A DNA stretch of 64,000 nt from contig JBFIES010000002.1 of NCBI GenBank assembly GCA_041603235.1, positions 248,001 through 312,000 on the forward strand. The letters run 5' to 3'. Of this stretch, positions 53,973 through 63,138 are shown one piece after another; position 1 is the first letter of the stretch, and each line of letters opens with the position of its first letter. The DNA comes from Panacagrimonas sp041603235. Its GTDB lineage: Bacteria > Pseudomonadota > Gammaproteobacteria > Nevskiales > Nevskiaceae. The translations under genes and the position numbers were made by a program. The notes beneath the pieces are model-generated. The model made no database searches. It had not been told where the DNA came from and worked only from the letters and a program-made list of their open reading frames with translations.

Positions 53973-54200
53973 TCAAAAAGGGGCTGGAGGCGAACGCTCT
54001 GTGGCGATCGAAAATAGTCTAATAATCAGGCATCAATAAAATCTACGCGTTGGTAATTGTTGGCACGGATTGCGAAATGCGCCAGTAGTGTGAGTTTTGA
54101 TCCAACAATTAATTAGATTTGCGAAACCTGTGGAAGTTCGGGTGGGCCCGTTCCGGGGTGATGGTTGGTTGTCCATCGGCTGGGGTTCTATAGTCGAGCT

Positions 54201-54518
54201 GTGAGTCGACGAGGACAACCTGTAGGAAAAGGCGCCGCCGCCGCTGCCGACCGTGCCTCCGGGGAGGGTGGACGCCGGACGCCGGTCATCCCGGCTGGCG
54301 ACCAGTTGCCGCAGTTCCAGCGATCAGCAAGCCTCGCCGTTATCGCGTTTGCGAGGGCCGAGATTGCTTTTGGTTCTCCGCAGGCGGCGGTAGAGTGGTT
54401 GCAGGCTGAATGCGCCCCATTAGACTTCAAGCGACCCGTGGACTTGCTGGGCGAAGACGCTGGCTTGGCGGCCGTGTTGGAAGTTTTAGACAGATTCGAG
54501 TTCGGGGTATACAACTAG
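54201..54518 (+). CDS. MbcA/ParS/Xre-type (DUF2384) antitoxin-like protein, orphan
   Basis: About 105 residues from a GTG; an ATG at 54165 is also open. The C-terminus FARAEIAFGSPQAAVEWLQAECAPLDFKRPVDLLGEDAGLAAVLEVLDRFEFGVYN matches the DUF2384 toxin-binding domain of Xre-MbcA antitoxins. The N-terminal part is Ala/Gly-rich and short. The usual RES-domain toxin is absent on both sides, so it may be a remnant, or may neutralise a toxin elsewhere. Confidence 0.7.
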   Translation: MSRRGQPVGKGAAAAADRASGEGGRRTPVIPAGDQLPQFQRSASLAVIAFARAEIAFGSPQAAVEWLQAECAPLDFKRPVDLLGEDAGLAAVLEVLDRFEFGVYN

Positions 54519-54961
54519 CATTCCGTCGATTTCTGTGGGTGGCCCAGTTTTCAACTTGATCAACATGATGAATCGGATCCGGTCACCGACATGCTTGTTG
54601 AATCATGAGGGCCTAGTTTGATTCTCCTGATGGCTCCCATTACGCTCAGCCGCAGCCGAAGACGATCTGCCCGCCGAATTGGCTGATGGCGAGGACAGTG
54701 TAGCGGCGCCAGGGCCAAACCATTTCCTGGTTGAACGAGGTGATCGGGTGGCCGATCTCGGTTCGCTTCGATGCAACCGCGGGCGTCGTTCTTCTTTTGT
54801 GTAAGTCCCGTAGCAACTCTTACAGTTCCCTACCTGTAGCTGATTGATTGGGCAGTTTTCCACCGGCCCAGAGTTGAATCGATCTGGGTGGTGTCGGCTA
54901 GACGACTTGCTGATTGGTCGAACGAGGAAGTCCCGTTCTTCAGGCCATTTCGAAACTGAGC
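54519..54961. other. gap with a possible small gene or gene remnant
   Basis: About 440 bp. On the minus strand a TTG-started frame of about 56 codons ends at about 54648 (TEIGHPITSFNQEMVWPWRRY then GGQIVFGCG at the end). Its composition looks protein-like but matches no family that I recognise. It could be the tail of a decayed gene. Confidence 0.3.
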
Positions 54962-55276
54962 TTATGGCAATGAGCCATCTCGAGTTTTGCCGACCAAGAC
55001 GTTCGCATACTCCGCATCGGTCATTTGGGTTGGAACGGCCTCTCTGAGCTCGCTAAATTTTGGACGCCGTCGCGGCAATCGTTTGCTCGAGGGTTTCGTT
55101 TCGCTAGTAGTTTTGGTTCTTTCAATAAGCGCTGCGGCATTCTCAGCCGACATGCCATTTTCCATCAGTAACTTGGCGAAGTGTCCGATGTTTTCCTTTG
55201 CCCATTTCGCTCGGCGCTCGGGATCATTTGCCAGTGCTTCGAGGTCCGCGTTGTCCAATTGACTATTCTCTTGCAT
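54962..55276 (-). CDS. uncharacterised small protein
   Basis: A 104-residue soluble, charged protein (NADLEALANDPERRAKWAKEN near the start; KRLPRRRPKFSELREAVP; TDAEYANVLVG near the end). No domain is recognised. The codon use and amino-acid composition look genuine. It is the most downstream of a set of leftward genes in the right arm of the element. Confidence 0.45.
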   Translation of the reverse strand: MQENSQLDNADLEALANDPERRAKWAKENIGHFAKLLMENGMSAENAAALIERTKTTSETKPSSKRLPRRRPKFSELREAVPTQMTDAEYANVLVGKTRDGSLP

Positions 55277-55413
55277 TTCTTGGCAACCAGCCCGCGAGCG
55301 GTTTGGCCATTGACCAACGTGAGTATCCTGCCAACCATTCGACGCTACAACAGTCGACCCTTCTGTGAGCAGTGTAAATTGGAGTGCCGATCCCGGTCAC
55401 CGATTTCGAAAGT

Positions 55414-56061
<648 letters not shown>

Positions 56062-56210
56062 GGGGGGGCTGCGTAGCGGAAATGCGATGGCGCGAATTCA
56101 TCGCCCGGAAGCGGCCATTTGAGCCGAGGGATTCTGACCGACAACAATCAGCCAAAAGCGGACGTTGAGCCGCTGATAGACAGAGGCAAGCCCAGCAATC
56201 TCAGCGGTAG

Positions 56211-56570
56211 CTATTTGGGAACGGGAATGGACCGTTCTTGGAGTACCTTCCGATTTCCTGCCGAATCGATTCTTACGTACTCCTGTCTGCCATTCCGGCA
56301 ACGAACAAAGGCTTCGTTGACGACTCCACCGGTTTCCGCAAGGCAATCCTCTTTCGGCCGCGGCGGCACAGTCTCCCAAGTCGGTTGGTTATCTAATAGC
56401 CCCTGCATCATGGGCTCCATCACCGCTTCGCCCACGCCTGCTCCAAATTGCCCAGCTTGCTTGCCAGCAGCTTTCGCCAGCGACTCATTCTGGTCTTGTC
56501 CACAACCGTGCAAAGAAAAAGCCAGCAAGACAAGTATCCATCGCATACGAGCAGTCCTTGGAAAATTCAT
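56211..56570 (-). CDS. small predicted lipoprotein
   Basis: 119 residues. Signal peptide and lipobox MRWILVLLAFSLHGCGQ (Cys at about residue 23; the true start may be the second Met), then a Gly-rich segment AGKQAGQFGAGVGEAVMEPMM and a C-terminal domain with two Cys (KEDCLAETGG; VRCRNG) that could pair. No family is recognised. It would be membrane-bound on the periplasmic side. Confidence 0.55.
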   Translation of the reverse strand: MNFPRTARMRWILVLLAFSLHGCGQDQNESLAKAAGKQAGQFGAGVGEAVMEPMMQGLLDNQPTWETVPPRPKEDCLAETGGVVNEAFVRCRNGRQEYVRIDSAGNRKVLQERSIPVPK

Positions 56571-56750
56571 CGACTATGTTAGACGAGCGACCCAGACCAC
56601 GTGACAGGGGCGAGCTGTCAAAAGCAGTTGGAAAATCGCCAGTGCAAATTCCAAGGCTTCGCGGCATTCTGGGGCGTTGAGGCTGGATTCGGTAAGCTCT
56701 TAGGACAGACTGACTGGAATGAAATTCGCCTGAAAGATGGGGGCCTTCAA

Positions 56751-57536
56751 ATGCTAGAGATGGGGCTGGGGATTTTGTTGTCCATGTTGGTCATCTGGGC
56801 ATTGGTTTCTCGCGTTGTCTCGTGGTTCAAATCACCGCCAACCGATACGCGAACATCTAGGACGAACTCAGCAGTCCCCCGGGGAAAAGCCGCTCGCGCG
56901 AAGCAAATCGTGAGTTCGCCGACTGTAGATCTTGGTGCAGCATGGCGTTTGGATCCGGCGACAGACCGGCAACGCGCACGAATTGAAGATGAAGAAGGCT
57001 TACGTGGCTTTTCTCTTCCTCGCAACGCGACGAAAGGGCAGGCATCGGACATCATCGGCCTATTCGAGCCGCCAGATGAAGAAGACCTAGAGTTCCTCAA
57101 GTTCTTCAAAGCCCCCGCAAAAGATCGGACGACTCAGACCGACGCGGCTTACGCATTGGCAGTACTGCGTGCAAATCCAGAAAACATTCGAAACTTCGAG
57201 AATCGCCCACCTACGACAGTTCAGAATGCCGCTTTCAAACATTTCAACCTCCGACCAGGTAAGGATGTGACGAGTACGGAGGCAGAAGAAATGATTGCGA
57301 ACGCGGTTGAGGCTGCCCCAGCGCTCGGAGAGCGTTGGAATAAGCTGATCGCGGTTTACGAAGAACTCATTGAACGAGAGACGCTCGAAGACTGCGAGAT
57401 CCGCAAGCCAAGTTGGAGCCAGTTCGTCAAAGCGTTCGAAGCGTTAGAGGCAGATCATGAGATGGCACAAGACGCCGATGATCCAGCCGCATTGTCCGAG
57501 AAGCTTATCGAGTTGTATCCGAAGCTGGAACGCTGA
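56751..57536 (+). CDS. membrane-anchored protein of unknown function
   Basis: About 261 residues. One N-terminal transmembrane helix (MGLGILLSMLVIWALVSRVVSWF) is followed by a soluble, helix-rich domain with TDRQRARIEDEEGLRGFSLPRNATKGQASDIIG and an acidic C-terminus. The segment TDRQRARIEDE..GLSLP..TKGQASDLI resembles short motifs in SAP-like or DNA-associated phage proteins, but I cannot name the family. It is convergent with the KTSC/HerA/SIR2 group. Confidence 0.55.
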   Translation: MLEMGLGILLSMLVIWALVSRVVSWFKSPPTDTRTSRTNSAVPRGKAARAKQIVSSPTVDLGAAWRLDPATDRQRARIEDEEGLRGFSLPRNATKGQASDIIGLFEPPDEEDLEFLKFFKAPAKDRTTQTDAAYALAVLRANPENIRNFENRPPTTVQNAAFKHFNLRPGKDVTSTEAEEMIANAVEAAPALGERWNKLIAVYEELIERETLEDCEIRKPSWSQFVKAFEALEADHEMAQDADDPAALSEKLIELYPKLER

Positions 57537-57605
57537 AGTGAATGCGCGCAATCGCGCCCCGGGGCGGGCCTCGCCCTTACCTTCAATCGGGCGCCTCAAG
57601 ATAAA

Positions 57606-57827
57606 TCACTCAGAGTATCGCTGATGCGGTTTGTAGTTGAGCACTTGAGCAATATACTGCCCCCTCGATTGGCCAGGCGCAGTGAATTCTGTCCACACTT
57701 GGGGAGGACAGGCCGAATAGCTCCACTCTACTCCGCCGGTAAATCGAACATAAATCGTTTCCGATTCGGGATCGTATGCTTCCGCAATTATGCGAGACGA
57801 TCCCTCCACTACTTTCCAATCCGGCAC
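57606..57827 (-). CDS. KTSC-domain protein
   Basis: A 73-residue protein (SRIIAEAYDPESETIYVRFTGGVEWSYSACPPQVWTEFTAPGQSRGQYIAQVLN), a full match to the KTSC fold, a small domain found near nucleases and phage proteins and in some antitoxin-like contexts. The final Cys of the name-giving motif is not present; the position reads NYKPHQRY. It ends the leftward SIR2-HerA gene row, 9 bp after herA. Confidence 0.7.
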   Translation of the reverse strand: MPDWKVVEGSSRIIAEAYDPESETIYVRFTGGVEWSYSACPPQVWTEFTAPGQSRGQYIAQVLNYKPHQRYSE

Positions 57828-57836
57828 TTTGCTCTC

Positions 57837-59591
57837 CTAGTCCGATTCATAAGTACCGCGCCACTCTCGAAGAGCCGGCGCAACCTGGGGCAACTCAGGA
57901 GTCGCTCGCCATGCCTTCAAGTCGGGGTCCCCAGCCTTCGGCTCTGGGTCCGGTCGGGTGAGCTTTGTTCTTGAAGGCAGCACCACGGCTTCGCCAGTGA
58001 CAATCGCCTCGCCCGTTCGTAGGGATGGAAGGACGTCGCCCAACCCTGCAATAGCATCGGGAAGCGCCGCTTTTATGCGTCCCTGATCTGCCCCATTCGT
58101 TAAGCGAAGCGAAATTAAGGTCCCGCACTGCGCTAATGCAGTTTCCGGTAACTCAGTTGGACGCTGAGTTACTAAGAGCAATCCCACCCCGTATTTTCGA
58201 CCCTCACGGGCGATGCGATTCGCAGCGTCGCGAGACTGGGGGTTAGAGGATTCGCCAAGGTATCGGTGTGCTTCCTCCAGCACGATAAGTAGCGGGCTGG
58301 GTCTACCGATGCCTGGGCCGTCTCGTTGGCACCTAATGGCTATTTCAAACAGCAAATTCATGACGACCCCAACTGCAAGGTCGGCCGCCAGAGCTGGTAC
58401 CCCGCTAAAATCAAGCACAGATATAGGCTCTACTTCGCCGAGCCATTCTTGAACTACGTCGACCAATGGATCTTCATTGCAATTCTCACCGCTAGGTTCC
58501 TGAAAAAAACTTAGCCGCGGATCTAGTAAACCAAGGCGCAACATATCTGGTGTAGATCCGTATAACCCATACTCCGGGGCGCGATGTGGTGGCTGCCCGC
58601 CGGGACCGTAGGGCTCGAACTCTGCTGACCTCAAACTAGCCGCATCTCCCTCCGCGCGTAGAGTTTCAGTGTTGGGGTCGCCTTTAGTGCTCCGAGTTGC
58701 GCGATTCTCTCTGTCCAACCGATACCAGACCGTGCGAAGGTCAAAAGGAATCGGTGTGTCAGGCGTGATCGCGGCAGGCTCAATTGTTAGCCAGCTTGCG
58801 GTCGCAGCGAATCTCCTGCGCTCTTCAACGACAAGCGTAGAGAAGCGCGTCAGAACTGTTGCCCCCGCAGCTGAGCCCGTGAAAATTTTCAGAATTTCCG
58901 CCGCCGACAAGGCCCAAAACGGAACCCTTAGCCTCGCAGTCTCAGACAAAACGCTGCGAACTGAGGCGCAACCCTGAAGCGCCTCTGCATATTCGCCATG
59001 GGGGTCAACCACCACAATGTTTGCCGCTCGCCACCCGCCCCGGATGAAGCTCTGCAAAATGGACGCGACTGTACTTGTTTTTCCCGCTCCAGTTGACCCC
59101 ACAACTGCGCCATGACGAACGACCAACTTTGCGGCGTTAAGACACACCGGAACTGATTCAGCAGCAGAGAGAGTTCCAATCTTTAAGTGATTTTCATCGG
59201 ATTTCGGGTAGACCGATGCCAATTGTTCAGGTGTCGCGAAATGGACCGGATCGTCCAAGCCCGGAAAGGAACCGACTCCGCGATCAAATTGGCCGGTTGA
59301 TTTATCGATCTCGCCCAGCAATTGGACCTGCAGCCAGCGTTCATTATTTTGGGTCACTCCCGATGGAACTGGCGCACCGGATAATTCGGCAATTCCAACC
59401 ATGCTTACCGTAGCCACAAGGTCGACTATTCCTTGGGGGATTCGCACTAGTGAGCCAATTTGGCCGATTGCGATCAACTTTCCCCGATAGATTGGTGCGA
59501 CGCCGGCGAGGTCTTCGTTCAGCGAAACGGTGACAGTTGATCCCAGAACGTGTCGAACTCTTCCAATCTCTGTGGGGTCGCGCTGTGGCAT
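57837..59591 (-). CDS. herA: HerA-type ATPase of a SIR2-HerA defence system
   Basis: 584 residues. N-terminal HAS-barrel (IGRVRHVLGSTVTVSLNEDLAG...YRGKLIAIGQIGSLVRIP), Walker A GSTGAGKTS at about 165-173, Walker B LLIVLEEAHRYLG, and arginine-finger/sensor region REGRKYGVGLLLVTQRPTELPE. HerA forms hexamers that assemble with SIR2 subunits. It lies 12 bp downstream of the SIR2 gene in the same direction, which fixes the pairing. Known SIR2-HerA systems block phage by NAD+ depletion and DNA degradation. Confidence 0.9.
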   Translation of the reverse strand: MPQRDPTEIGRVRHVLGSTVTVSLNEDLAGVAPIYRGKLIAIGQIGSLVRIPQGIVDLVATVSMVGIAELSGAPVPSGVTQNNERWLQVQLLGEIDKSTGQFDRGVGSFPGLDDPVHFATPEQLASVYPKSDENHLKIGTLSAAESVPVCLNAAKLVVRHGAVVGSTGAGKTSTVASILQSFIRGGWRAANIVVVDPHGEYAEALQGCASVRSVLSETARLRVPFWALSAAEILKIFTGSAAGATVLTRFSTLVVEERRRFAATASWLTIEPAAITPDTPIPFDLRTVWYRLDRENRATRSTKGDPNTETLRAEGDAASLRSAEFEPYGPGGQPPHRAPEYGLYGSTPDMLRLGLLDPRLSFFQEPSGENCNEDPLVDVVQEWLGEVEPISVLDFSGVPALAADLAVGVVMNLLFEIAIRCQRDGPGIGRPSPLLIVLEEAHRYLGESSNPQSRDAANRIAREGRKYGVGLLLVTQRPTELPETALAQCGTLISLRLTNGADQGRIKAALPDAIAGLGDVLPSLRTGEAIVTGEAVVLPSRTKLTRPDPEPKAGDPDLKAWRATPELPQVAPALREWRGTYESD

Positions 59592-59603
59592 AAATCGCCT
59601 CTC

Positions 59604-60743
59604 TTATTCGGTCGTGGGCGAGTCTTTAGCCGCAGTCAGAAGAGTGATGTCAGTGTCATCAGCGAAATTACTCACAGCACTCCGCGCTAGATACTTTGCA
59701 AGCGGACCGAATTCCCTAAGCGCAAACTTTCCATCTTCCCAGATGCCAGAAATTTCGCTCTCCGGTATTTTCCAATCTTGGCGCTCGCCTCCAATAATTG
59801 CCTCCGTCCCAGTTACTACTTGAATGTTAGGCGTAGACTCGGCCCTTTGAGATAGCGATTCAGGAATTTCTGAGCGACAAAACGCGATAACTTCAGAGCG
59901 CTCGCGCCTTGCAGCTGCGTCATAAATAATTTCGTTTAAGTGCGCGTCCCCAAACTTGTATCCCGAAATAATCAACAAGCTTTCTTGCGTAAGCAAAGCG
60001 CGGCGGAAACGGTCCAGGAGCACAACAAAAGGCACTCTGCGAGATTCGTCATATTTGGTATCCGAAGGATAAATTGCAGCAGCGACGCCTAAAGGAACAG
60101 GTATGCCGAGTCGAACGACATCATGCGCTTCCCACTGCCAGTTTATTGATCCGTGCAGTTTCCACAATCGGACAAAAAACGCCGGAAGCCAATCGTGATG
60201 ACCCGGAGCGGCTTCTACCATCTCAGTCTGGAAACGGCCTCGAATATTTCCAACAAAACCATCAAAATAAGGCGTTTTCGTTGATTCAAGCGCTTGCTCT
60301 AACAACAGGTCGTAGTTGACCGTGAAGATTTCCGCCGGAAGGTGGTAATTTGCCCGTTGTAGCCAAGCCGCTAAGTAGCGCATCGGTTTGTCGTCTAAGG
60401 CGTTAGCACCGAGTTGGTCGACAATTATCTTGCACACGGCAACATCCAACGCGGTTGCCGCCTCTCCCGTCAGTGAGTCCACTGTGTCGGATCCGTCGAC
60501 GAGCGCTCGAATTCGCCTCAATCGACTCAACGCTTGCTCTAGGTGTCCCTTGGAAAGTTGAAAAGTGAATTGCTTTTTCTGCTCGGCATTCAGGTTTTCG
60601 AGAACACGCTTCTGCAAATCCGCGACATCTGGGAGCCCGCAAGCTTTAGATACACCGGCCCCCAAGAACAGGCAAACATGTCGTGATCGAGAAGCCAACT
60701 TCGCGCTCAAACTCGCGATAAATTGACGCGGATCGTGGGCCAT
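59604..60743 (-). CDS. SIR2-family NADase of a SIR2-HerA defence system
   Basis: 379 residues. SIR2 Rossmann fold: VCLFLGAGVSKACGLP (NAD-binding GAGxS, residues 28-32), FTVNYDLLLEQAL, KLHGSINW (with the catalytic-type His), and LIISGYKFGDAHLNEIIYDA near residue 280. These are typical of defence-type SIR2 proteins, which cleave NAD+ rather than deacetylate. I chose ATG 60743 with GGGAGACTTCAGA upstream. It is the first gene of the operon with herA; an inverted repeat lies 95 bp upstream. Confidence 0.88.
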   Translation of the reverse strand: MAHDPRQFIASLSAKLASRSRHVCLFLGAGVSKACGLPDVADLQKRVLENLNAEQKKQFTFQLSKGHLEQALSRLRRIRALVDGSDTVDSLTGEAATALDVAVCKIIVDQLGANALDDKPMRYLAAWLQRANYHLPAEIFTVNYDLLLEQALESTKTPYFDGFVGNIRGRFQTEMVEAAPGHHDWLPAFFVRLWKLHGSINWQWEAHDVVRLGIPVPLGVAAAIYPSDTKYDESRRVPFVVLLDRFRRALLTQESLLIISGYKFGDAHLNEIIYDAAARRERSEVIAFCRSEIPESLSQRAESTPNIQVVTGTEAIIGGERQDWKIPESEISGIWEDGKFALREFGPLAKYLARSAVSNFADDTDITLLTAAKDSPTTE

Positions 60744-61346
60744 TCTGAAGTCTCCCAATAAATTCGCAGCTTCTCTACGCAGAGAACATGCCGCCACCTT
60801 ATTCTACTTAGACGTCCAATTCAGGCGAAAAGAGCCGACATTCTCCTAAAATGTCGTGAGGCATTGATCTAGTTGAAATGTTGAGTTTTATTCGACCTCA
60901 GCGTCACAACAATGAGCAAGAAGATGCAGCGACTCGGAACGTCCGCTTCTGGCACTTCGCTGTCTTTCGAGACACTTCGGACCCACGGGCGTTCGGGTTG
61001 ATTGCACTATCCAAAAGCGGCCTTCCGGTTTCCGCCGCAATGGCGGGATTACCGGCCACAAGGTTTAGGCAGCTTTCTTCCGGTCAATGCGTCAAATCTA
61101 ATTTCCGCTCAGGGCTACGCCCTGCCTTTGGAGCGTGGGAGCGGTCTGTATCCGGCCACTCAAGGTTGACTGAAAGCGCACGAGGGGGATCCGGCAATCG
61201 CCGCGGTGGCAGACCGAAAACGACTAGGGCCTGAACCTAGGTCACCAGTCATTAATTTTGCGAAAGAATTCTGAGCGGGCAAACTGCAAACCAATTCCCA
61301 TATTCTCAAAGGGAATTTCCATTCTCAGACCTAATTACCTACGCAC
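60744..61346. other. non-coding region inside the right end, with an inverted repeat
   Basis: About 600 bp with no supportable gene; the one longer frame on + (60878-61234) is Arg/Ser/Gly-rich and looks random. The inverted repeat CGACATT-CTCCTAA-AATGTCG (60837-60857) lies upstream of the SIR2 gene and could be an operator or part of its promoter. Confidence 0.5.
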
Positions 61347-61421
61347 AGCTCGGTTCGGCTCTTTATTGCCGCTCAGTTCAGCGCTTGATTACACGGTTCA
61401 ATTCTTAATTACGCTGTCACA
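61347..61421. repeat. right (R-like) end of the Tn7-like element
   Basis: Read inward from 61421 it starts TGTGACAGCG. Three closely spaced site cores lie at 61394-61400 (TGAACCG), 61374-61380 (TGAACTG) and 61351-61357 (CGAACCG), 20 and 23 bp apart. The third site, GGCAATAAAGAGCCGAACC, resembles the 22-bp TnsB site of Tn7 itself. Such compact, overlapping sites mark the right end of Tn7. Confidence 0.85.
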
Positions 61422-61970
61422 CCAGCGCTTTTTCTTCGCGAAATGCATCAGAAATTCCATCTGGTCGACCAGTATCTTGCGGTTGGACAAGATCAGGTAC
61501 TCAGCGAGATTGGGTATGTAGGGCACTGCCAGTAGCTTCATGCGTGCCTCTTCCGGTGTGCGGTCCGCCTTGCGGTGGTTGCAACGCTCGCAAGCCGTTA
61601 CGCAGTTTTCCCAGACGCTAAGACCGCCTCTTGAGGCAGGGAGAATGTGGTCGCGCGTCAACTGATTCGCGGCAAATTGCTGGCCGCAGTACAGGCAAAG
61701 ATTGCGATCTCGCTGAAAGAGGGTGCGGTTGGTCAGCAGGGGGGCGCCGGTCGCGAACTTTCGTGATCGGTCCGCGACGGCGATGATCGAGCCAATCTCG
61801 AAACTTGAGCGGTTGCCGGTTTTGGCGCAGATGCCGCCCAGAATCTGGAACCGTTCTTCCCCGGCTTCCCAGCGCACACGGTCCCGGGCATACAAAGTGA
61901 CCGCCGATTGCCAGCGAATCCAGGCGACCGGTTGTCCGCCTGCGTCAAGCTTGAGGATGGAGGGAATCAT
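61398..61970 (-). CDS. HNH endonuclease, C-terminus rewritten by the transposon
   Basis: 190 residues. The HNH/zinc motif is CLYCGQQF...TRDHILPASRGGLSVWENCVTACERCNHRKADRTP, with both CxxC pairs and the central DH. This is a common chromosomal HNH family in Gammaproteobacteria, of unknown role. The last seven codons (C-D-S-V-I-K-N) and the stop lie in the transposon end. Joining the left flank instead gives R-S-K-T-Q-C-L-E-T-I-P and a stop next to the zur stop, presumably the pre-insertion end. The core domain is intact, so the protein may still work. Confidence 0.88.
   Translation of the reverse strand: MIPSILKLDAGGQPVAWIRWQSAVTLYARDRVRWEAGEERFQILGGICAKTGNRSSFEIGSIIAVADRSRKFATGAPLLTNRTLFQRDRNLCLYCGQQFAANQLTRDHILPASRGGLSVWENCVTACERCNHRKADRTPEEARMKLLAVPYIPNLAEYLILSNRKILVDQMEFLMHFAKKKRWCDSVIKN
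61422..61426. repeat. target-site duplication, right copy
   Basis: CCAGC, identical to 19544-19548, directly after the ...GTCACA terminus of the element. It lies inside the codons for Arg-Trp near the end of the HNH endonuclease gene. Confidence 0.92.
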
Positions 61971-62208
61971 GATCCTGATGGTGTCCGTGATTCGGTGGGA
62001 AGTCCTCTCTATCTGGCGCTTTTACTTGAATACTTTGCGAAATTTGCCTGTTTCATGTGACCGCTTCAAGGCGGCTGTGTCTTAATAATGTTCGTTTTAA
62101 ATATTATTCAATAGAAAGTAACACAGCTGGGTCGAGGCTGCGCATGTAGGGCGAATGAACGCTTCGTACACGGGGAGGCGGGTCGCTGGCGGTTATGACC
62201 TGTTCAGC

Positions 62209-63138
62209 TCATACCTTGAAATAGGCCTCAGCCAGCGCTTCATGAACCTGTCCAAGGCCGATCTGGATTTCATCAATGAATTCAGACAGGCCCTCTTCGA
62301 CGAGATGGCTGATATCTGCGTCCTGGATCACGCTGCGGACACGCGACAAGGTGCGTTCAACCTGCCGGTTCTGTGGCAGATGCTGAGTCGTTGCGCTGAT
62401 GGCCATCAGACAGGAATTCACGCTGCGGGGAAACTGTCTGTCCTGCAACAGGAACTTGAGCACTCCGGTGCGATTGACGCGCGTGCGGAAGTGGCGACGG
62501 TACATCTGGTAGGCCGTCAGGGACTGCAAAACGCTCATCCACTGGATGTTGTAGAACGGCGCAAGATCTTGTCGCTGGCCAGTATCGATCAGCGAAGTCG
62601 AGCGTACGTCGAGAATGCGCGTGGTCATGTCCGCCTGTTCGATGTTGGTGCCGATCTTCAGAAACTGAAAGCCAACATCGCGGCTCATATTAGTGAAGAT
62701 GGTGCCATGCACCAGCACCGCGCCGTCGATGACGCGCTGTAAAAACTCCTGCCGCCGGGAACGCGAAACCACGAGTTCGCCTCGGCCCTGCACAAAGTAG
62801 TGCAGGTCGTTGAGTTTTTCCCAGACCTCTCTTGGCAGGGAGTCGCGGACGGTGCGCAGAATCTCCCGAGCCTGCAGAAGCGACGACATGATCGAGCCGC
62901 TGTATCGCTCGTCCATCATGAGAAATCTCAGAATATTGCTTTCAGAGAAATCTGAGTAATGTTCCTGATAGATCTCGTCCGCGCCTACGATCTGGATCAG
63001 GGGCTGCCAGCCGAACACCGTGTTTTTGGGCAGATCCAGCAGCAAGTTGGCATTGACGTTGATCAGTCGAGCGGTGTTCTCCGCGCGCTGTAGGTAGCGG
63101 CCAAACCAGTAAAGATCATCTGCGACTCGTGACAGCAT
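62209..63138 (-). CDS. alpha-E domain protein (DUF403)
   Basis: A 309-residue all-helical protein starting MLSRVADDLYWFGRYLQRAENTARLINVNANLLLDLP, the diagnostic alpha-E N-terminus. The central part holds the repeated helical segments (SRDVGFQFLKIGTNIEQADMTTRILDVR). The family always travels with a circularly permuted ATP-grasp enzyme and often a transglutaminase, and is thought to take part in a peptide or amide-bond modification system. Its ATG overlaps the stop of the upstream ATP-grasp gene. Confidence 0.9.
   Translation of the reverse strand: MLSRVADDLYWFGRYLQRAENTARLINVNANLLLDLPKNTVFGWQPLIQIVGADEIYQEHYSDFSESNILRFLMMDERYSGSIMSSLLQAREILRTVRDSLPREVWEKLNDLHYFVQGRGELVVSRSRRQEFLQRVIDGAVLVHGTIFTNMSRDVGFQFLKIGTNIEQADMTTRILDVRSTSLIDTGQRQDLAPFYNIQWMSVLQSLTAYQMYRRHFRTRVNRTGVLKFLLQDRQFPRSVNSCLMAISATTQHLPQNRQVERTLSRVRSVIQDADISHLVEEGLSEFIDEIQIGLGQVHEALAEAYFKV

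Noticed and set aside
60878..61234. Rightward 118-codon frame near the right end
   Set aside because: Composition is Arg/Ser/Gly-rich with no conserved core, and the position in the non-coding end region makes it unlikely to be a gene.
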